From: Orobanche coerulescens
Taxonomy: Eukaryota > Streptophyta > Magnoliopsida > Lamiales > Orobanchaceae
NCBI GenBank assembly: GCA_033398695.1
Contig: CM065805.1
Location: forward strand, 163,657,787 to 163,721,786
Direction: 5' to 3'
Length of the DNA stretch: 64,000 nucleotides
Shown: piece after piece, positions 58,850-64,000 of the stretch
How the letters are laid out: each line of letters begins with the position of its first letter
How positions within the stretch are numbered: position 1 is the stretch's first letter
Notes under the pieces: generated by a model
Seen by the model: only the letters and a program-made list of their open reading frames with translations
Databases searched by the model: none
Told to the model about the DNA's origin: nothing
Translations under genes and position numbers: made by a program

Positions 58850-60155
58850 TGTTACACCCTTAACATAGGTGACTCGCTGGGCTCGGCAGGTGGTCGAGTC
58901 ACTGGGCGGACTGTGCCGACTGGGCGTGGCACGACACTAAGGCACGGGAATGAAAAGTGATTCGAAGGTTTCTTGGTGAGTGTGAGGCTTAGCTAAGACA
59001 TGGAATCAAGACAATCTCGTGTTACTTTGAAGTTTTGGGCAGGTTCAAGGCTGGAGGCAGGCGAGTGATTCTTCAACTTTTCAATGGTCACTGTCCTCAC
59101 CAGGCTCTATTCGTCTAAGCCTATTATAGGGGGGAGGTAGTTACTGAGAGCCATGCCCAATGGGTGACCCAAGGTGCTCGGCCAAGAACTTGGCAAGGTG
59201 CTGGGACTTGCCATGGGATTGGGTCACGGGTCGATCCGGAGGTGAAACCCGACCCGGATCGGACCGACCCGATCAGCGAACACTTCGGGCGCGGACAAGG
59301 CCTGGGCTGTATGCCTACGGCCGAGAGGGTTCGGCCATGCTGGGCGGACCTTGTTCGGAAATCGGATAAGTGCACAAGATGTTGGACATTTGTGCACACT
59401 TGTGGGAATTGACTCGGACTATGTGGGAACAAAACTTGGGCACGAGGGAACGCCAGATTTAGCGCGCACAAGTTTGGCATTGACGGTTCGAGGCGGTTAC
59501 GAGTCATAGCAGTTGCATGGAGCGGTTATGAGGTAGTTCCAGGCAACGACATGGCGGAACGGTTACTAGCAAGCGGTTGAGACACGGTTGCAAGAAGGTT
59601 CCAAGTCATGTTAGATGTGCGGGGGACACATCATCATACAGACAGTTACTTGGTGGGCTGCATGTGCCAGGTGGAGTGCTCGGATCCATCAGGCCAGTTG
59701 CGGGACAGTTACCAGCAAGCGGTTGCGGACGGTTGCGGGACAGTTCCAGAAGACCTTGTACGTGGCAATACAAGGCAGAAAGCCCGAGGGAGATCCGAGT
59801 GATCCTCGAGAGAGATCCGAGGGATCCGAGAGCTGAGATCATGAGGATCTTAGAGAGTTGTACAACGAGGCCTTTTCCTTGCATATTGAGTGTGCAATAA
59901 TATTCAAGGTTGGGGAATTGTCCCCGTAAATTGTGTGTGTGCCTTTACGTGTTTTGATTGTATTCCGCTGCATACTCCTTCAAACACTAAAGGTGGCCTT
60001 GGGCTGTAACTTTGATCATACTAAACACGAGTGTTGTAAGGAAAACACGAGTGTTTGGTGAGGATCGAAGGCTGACTGGCTGTTGTGCGGAGAATCAGTG
60101 CCGGCACGGGGTTGAATTTCGGCGAAAAATTCTAGTCCGATTCGGACCCGTGACA
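58850..60155. mobile_element. Solo LTR with CGGTTRC repeats
   Basis: 1306 bp, TGTTACACCC to ACCCGTGACA, with the perfect duplication CCGTA (58845-58849, 60156-60160). Between 59480 and 59760 there are more than ten CGGTTGC, CGGTTAC or CAGTTNC words as direct repeats (MYB-core-like CNGTTR). On the minus strand a TATA-like TATAATAG lies at about 59121-59128, downstream of the array. No protein is recognised. Confidence 0.88.
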
Positions 60156-60786
60156 CCGTATAAGTTGCCACTGGAACTCACTGCCTCGCCCCACTCGTGA
60201 CTATGGTCGTAACAAGAGCCTTTACAGCCGCAAGGTCGAAGTCTCTATGGGTGTAATATATACATAATTACGGTCGTGACTCTTCGGCTGCACAAAAGAT
60301 TTTGTGCAGCAGCCGAACAGCTCGGTCGACAACCGAAATGAGAAGAAACATGAAAAATGGTGAAGCGCTTGAGTATAAAATTATCTTACGAGTCTAAGTG
60401 CAATCGTCCCACACGAAAAACGACAACATTCAAGCCTTGGGTTAGTCCGAACGAGAAAACAACGACAAACGGCAGATAGAGTAAAAAGTTTGTAAAACTT
60501 AGGACATCAACACGTCACCGAATATCAACAAAACAACTCAGCTACACAATTATGCTAGTCATAACTCAAACACCAATTCGTCCAAATAGTAACAATAACA
60601 TCGAAATGCTCCAACAATACATTACTGTGGAAAACGTAAATCAGCACAAAATAACTGAATATCACAACTCTTACCAAAATAGGAAAATACGAACAATTTA
60701 TCCAATCATATGACAAGATCAACGAGTCAAGAATAAACGAGTCACGAAAATACAAAATAGACCAAAACAAAAATACGAATATTACA

Positions 60787-61517
60787 TCCACAATGACTCA
60801 TTTTATGAGTGTTAATCATAAAACTAGATTAAAAAAATTCCATTAATCAACAGTAACATTATATGACCACGTGCAGTGCGTGAAATAATTTTCTCGATTC
60901 AAATGTTTCGTTGTAGCAGGTCAAAAACAAGATATCATGCTAGAGAGAAACCCACTACTGCAACCAGTGTAAGACAATTATCAAAACTTCAATTCTTCCA
61001 CCAGTAGCTCGAATCTATGGTCTTATGAATTCCATTACTATGAATTCTTTGATAACTACTCAATTTTAAAATCTTCAACAACATAAATTGATTCCTAGGA
61101 AATTCATCATCACAATGAATTTCCAAGCAATCATCTGATCAATTTGATATGATCATGATACTCTTCATCAACACATGATTATCTATCAATAACTAATCAC
61201 CAATCTTCATAATATCATCAAAAATCTCAAGAGCTATAACAAGAGCGTGAACTCAACCTAATTTTCATCCAAGATTCATCATCATGATCATAATCATCCT
61301 TATCAACCATTAACCAACAATAAAAGAATCGAGGAGTTAGCCATTGTTTTACTTCATTCGCAAGCTCTATGTTGTTTGAGATTATTAAAAAAAAAAAAAG
61401 ATAGAATTGGAACGTTAAGTGATTGAGTTGTGATATTCTTTGGCAAGTTGCTATACCGATTGACTGACTGATTAATTCTTTTATGTGTTTTGTGTTTTTT
61501 TTTTTTTTTATATTCAG
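60787..61517. other. Stretch before the candidate exon
   Basis: AT-rich sequence with CATCA and ATCATGA runs and a long T tract (61498-61509). If 61518-61589 is a true exon this is intron. I see no element ends. Confidence 0.4.
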
Positions 61518-61589
61518 GATGAACCACGAGACCATGCGAGGCGTGCTGCTAGGCTTAAGAAATCCAGCAAGTCTCACGTTGCATTCAAG
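61518..61589 (+). CDS. Candidate internal exon of an unidentified gene
   Basis: A strong pyrimidine tract and ATATTCAG precede an open 72-bp block coding for DEPRDHARRAARLKKSSKSH and VAFK, followed by AAG|GTACTT, a good donor. The length is a multiple of three. The highly basic, non-repetitive peptide has far less AT bias than the surroundings. I do not recognise the family. The rest of the gene would lie beyond the window or be lost; a fortuitous open block is possible. Confidence 0.35.
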
Positions 61590-61778
61590 GTACTTACCTT
61601 GCTGGTTTTGGTAATTTCTGATTTGAGATAGTAAGTTTGTAATTACTTCTGTATGTTTTGAATCAGATTTGTGGTAAATACGTTCTCTTGAGTGTATATT
61701 TGTTGCCATTTTGAAATAAAAGTGGATAGAATAATCTTGTTTAGAAAAAAATTACCATTCTGGATTGTAAAGTAGTTA

Positions 61779-63110
61779 GAGTAAAACCTCGATAAATGAA
61801 TATTCCAATCACCTGTCAATACCATCAACAAAAACAACTTTGACCGACCAGCTTATGAGCGCCATATGTGAGCCTGAGAGGGAACATCCAAGTCTTACGC
61901 AAAAGGATATGCAAGCATGTGTGAAGGAAAAGTTTGATTTGGATACTAGCCAAACCATAATATCAAAAGATCAGCAGAGTATTTATCGGAGGAGATTAAA
62001 AATAGCGATGCTAAGAGGCACAAGTCAGTTAAGTACCTTGATTTAGATAAAGTTTTATATGAATGGTTTCTTCAAGGACAAGAGAAAGTGAATATGTCAG
62101 GAGAAATGATCCAAAATAAAGCAAAAGAGTTTTTTCTGAAAATATATGGTGAAAAAAATTAAGAATTCAGCTTTTCGGGTGGATGGTTAGAACGTTTCAA
62201 GGCAAGATATTCAATTAAGTCCTACCGACGATTCGGTGAAAACAGTTGCATAAACATGAAGGATATTGAAAATACTTTACCTGGAAGACGGTCAAAATTA
62301 GACCAATTTCAATTGAAAGATATTTACAATATGGATGAAACTGGATTATTTTATCAGTTAGAAGTTGACCGTTCACTTTCCATAAAGTAGCTTGAAGGAA
62401 GATAGAAAGAGAAGGAGAGAATCACTATTGCGGTTTGCTGTAATGGTGATGGATCCGACAAAGTACCCCCTTGGGTTATGGCTAAGTATGCAAAACGTAG
62501 ATGCTTTAAAAATGTGAACATTAACAATCTTAGTTGTGACTATTGCTTCAACAAGAAAGCTTGGATAACTGGTTTGCTTTTTCAAGAATTTTGCCATTGG
62601 TTTGATAAGAGAATAATGACATAAAGGTTCTCTTATTAGTAGATAATTGCCCACCTCATTCAAAGGTTGTTGAAGGGTTGAAAAATATAGAGTTATTTTT
62701 TTTGCCCCCTAACACAACGTCTAAAATCCAACCATCTGATGCTGGGATTATTTGGGCATTCAAACTTCATTATCGACGTTGTTTTTTATTCTAGAATCTT
62801 GTAGAGCATTTAAGTTGACTCATCAAATCTTGAAAAGATTAACATTTTGGATGCTATTAATTTTGCTACCATGGCTTGGAGATCTGATGTAACGGAAAAA
62901 ACAATTGATATCTAGCATTGCAAGATATGGTCTGAACTAATTGATGTTCCCGAAGAAGTTGATCAGTTAGAAGAAGATATCCAATAATTAACGAATGTCA
63001 TTTCTAATTTACACTATGATGGACGTCGAACATCTTTTGAAGAAAGATGTTTTTTTTGTGAAGAAAAAACTTTTTCTTTGAACACTGTTGATTGGAAGAA
63101 ATATTTTTGT
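61779..63110 (+). pseudogene. Pogo/Tigger-like transposase pseudogene
   Basis: Starts after TA with AGTAAAACCTCGATAAATGA, a typical plant pogo terminal repeat. Coding remnants: LTDQLMSAICEPEREHPSLT (CENP-B-like N-terminal HTH), KSYRRFGE (HTH end), DIYNMDETGLFYQLEVDRSL (first DDE aspartate), ERITIAVCCNGDGSDK, KRRCFKNVNINNLSCDY, LLVDNCPPHS-like (second aspartate region, frameshifted), and FFLPPNTTSKIQPSDAGII-like. Stops and frameshifts occur throughout. The right terminal repeat is not found; a TA-associated MITE follows at 63150. Confidence 0.85.
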
Positions 63111-63118
63111 TTTTTAGG

Positions 63119-63149
<31 letters not shown>

Positions 63150-63151
<2 letters not shown>

Positions 63152-63411
63152 GGAAATAGATCATATGAAAACTAATTAACTTGTGAAATCTAGAAACTTT
63201 TGTAGGCCATTGATATTAGTGATCTAACGGATGTAGATGAGTAGAATTATATATATGCATTTATGTCTTTTTTTTATTGCATTATTTGTTGCATATACTA
63301 TCGACCAGCTTGATGCAACAAATAATAACAAATATGCAATGAAATTACTTAATAATGCAATTGATTTCTAGATTTCACCATTAAGGGTGTTTCCACCATA
63401 GTCAATCCCTA
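63150..63411 (+). mobile_element. TA-associated MITE, copy B
   Basis: Bordered on both sides by TA dinucleotide runs (63134-63150 and 63410-63434). Ends AGGAAATAGATCATATGAAA and (reverse) AGGGATTGACTATGGTGGAA form an imperfect inverted repeat. Same family as 54935-55199. The two TA runs look like a split microsatellite target. Confidence 0.78.
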
Positions 63412-63435
63412 TATATATATATATATATATATATG

Positions 63436-64000
63436 TTTGGGTTATTCTAAAAAGGGTCTTATAATAAAAAGTGTAGGAAAGATTCTAGGAGTGACATGTG
63501 TCATCCCCATTCCACATCATATGACATGTATCACCCCCACCCCCCACCCCGCGAAAAAAAAAAATTCCTGCCAAAATTTTTTTTTGGGGGGGGGGGGGGC
63601 AAAATTTTTTTTTTCCCCGCCAAAAAAATTCCCGCCAAAATTTATAAGTGCATCACATTTATAAAGTTACTGCATCACAATTATGATTTTAGTGCATTAA
63701 GGTTATAAGTTAGTGCATCATAGTTGATGCACTTAACTATAAACTATGATGCAGTAACTTATAATAAAGACGCACCAAAACTTATTAGTGTGATGCACTA
63801 ATGATATAAAAAAAGTGTAGTACTTGTATAAAAAAGAATCATATTTAATTTTGAAGCAATTACATACATATATGATGCAGAGAAACTTAAGATGATGCAG
63901 TTTCCTATAACTATAATGCAGTTACATACATGATTCACTTACTTATAACTATAATGCAGTTACATACATATATGATGCAGAGAAACTTAGGATGATGCAG
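63436..64000. repeat. TGATGCA-rich repeat region, continues past the window
   Basis: After C-, A- and G-homopolymer stretches (63537-63615), the words TGCATCA and TGATGCA recur on both strands from 63650. A 40-bp block at 63861-63900 recurs at 63961-64000 with one change, a 100-bp period. No coding. It may be the subterminal part of a DNA transposon or a young satellite. Confidence 0.65.

Larger units (their letters stand above)
56218..60786 (-). mobile_element. Outer gypsy-type LTR carrying three nested insertions (probable)
   Basis: Starts TGTAACAAG and ends GAATATTACA on the plus strand, like the other LTRs of this type. After removing the MITE and two solo LTRs, roughly 2 kb remain. It has a GTCGGACCCGTCC segment similar to GTCGGACC of the solo LTR at 21240, a minus-strand TATA box (TATAAAAA, 58755-58762), and upstream of it TACGGCCATAA-type motifs (58797, 58842, 60202, 60269). 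The flanks CTCAC and TCCAC match only partly, so the left boundary is uncertain. Confidence 0.55.

Noticed and set aside
63537..63660. Frames across the A/G/C homopolymers near 63550
   Set aside because: Low-complexity translation of homopolymers only.

Overview
The window looks like nuclear DNA from a repeat-rich eudicot plant. The evidence is a GT-AG spliced gene of a plant-restricted family (DUF3755) together with plant-type transposons: Ty3/gypsy with a long LTR, an Angela-like Ty1/copia, CACTA (En/Spm), MULE, hAT, Tourist, Stowaway, pogo-like, RTE-type LINEs and an Au-like SINE. I see no prokaryotic, organellar or viral block. The species cannot be named from the sequence.

Left part (1-26.5 kb) is a nest of insertions. 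A decayed MULE (24.7-25.3 kb) received a copia element whose right LTR is 20039-24732. That LTR later took a gypsy solo LTR (20583-22964, TSD ATAGG). A CACTA element, whose right end is at 15854, jumped into the copia reverse transcriptase. The CACTA TNP1-like gene was then split by gypsy element 1 (3276-12611, TSD ATACT). Positions 1-2280 are the end of another gypsy-type LTR inside the CACTA.

Middle part: gypsy element 2 (26512-36635, TSD ATTAT) splits a GGCCC-rich non-autonomous element. It is followed by an RTE LINE 3' end and a Stowaway MITE next to the promoter of the only intact host gene. That gene (38754-52399, plus strand) has 8 exons and 305 codons, encodes a SANT/Myb-like plus DUF3755 protein, and spans 13.6 kb because its introns hold hAT, LINE, Tourist, copia and other insertions. 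All reading-frame phases agree.

Right part (52.4-64 kb): an Au-like SINE with a 19-bp TSD, a perfect 110-bp tandem duplication, a gypsy integrase scrap, MITEs, and an outer LTR (about 56.2-60.8 kb) carrying a hAT MITE (8-bp TSD) and two solo LTRs (TSDs ATATG and CCGTA). Then come one candidate exon of an unidentified gene, a pogo-like transposase pseudogene, and a TGATGCA-rich repeat at the edge.

The most unusual pattern is in the LTRs. At least six LTRs, several apparently unrelated, carry an array of short GC-rich inverted repeats directly upstream of their TATA box. The motif differs between them (TAGCG-NN-CGCTA; CGACCGTGTC with GACACGGTCG; GGCGATCGCC; TACGGCCATAA). Gypsy elements 1 and 2 share LTR ends, primer site and proteins but carry different motif sets, as if the promoter module were exchangeable. 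A second pattern, CTG changed to CG, CCG or TC between otherwise near-identical copies, may be a sequencing artefact at CHG-methylated sites.
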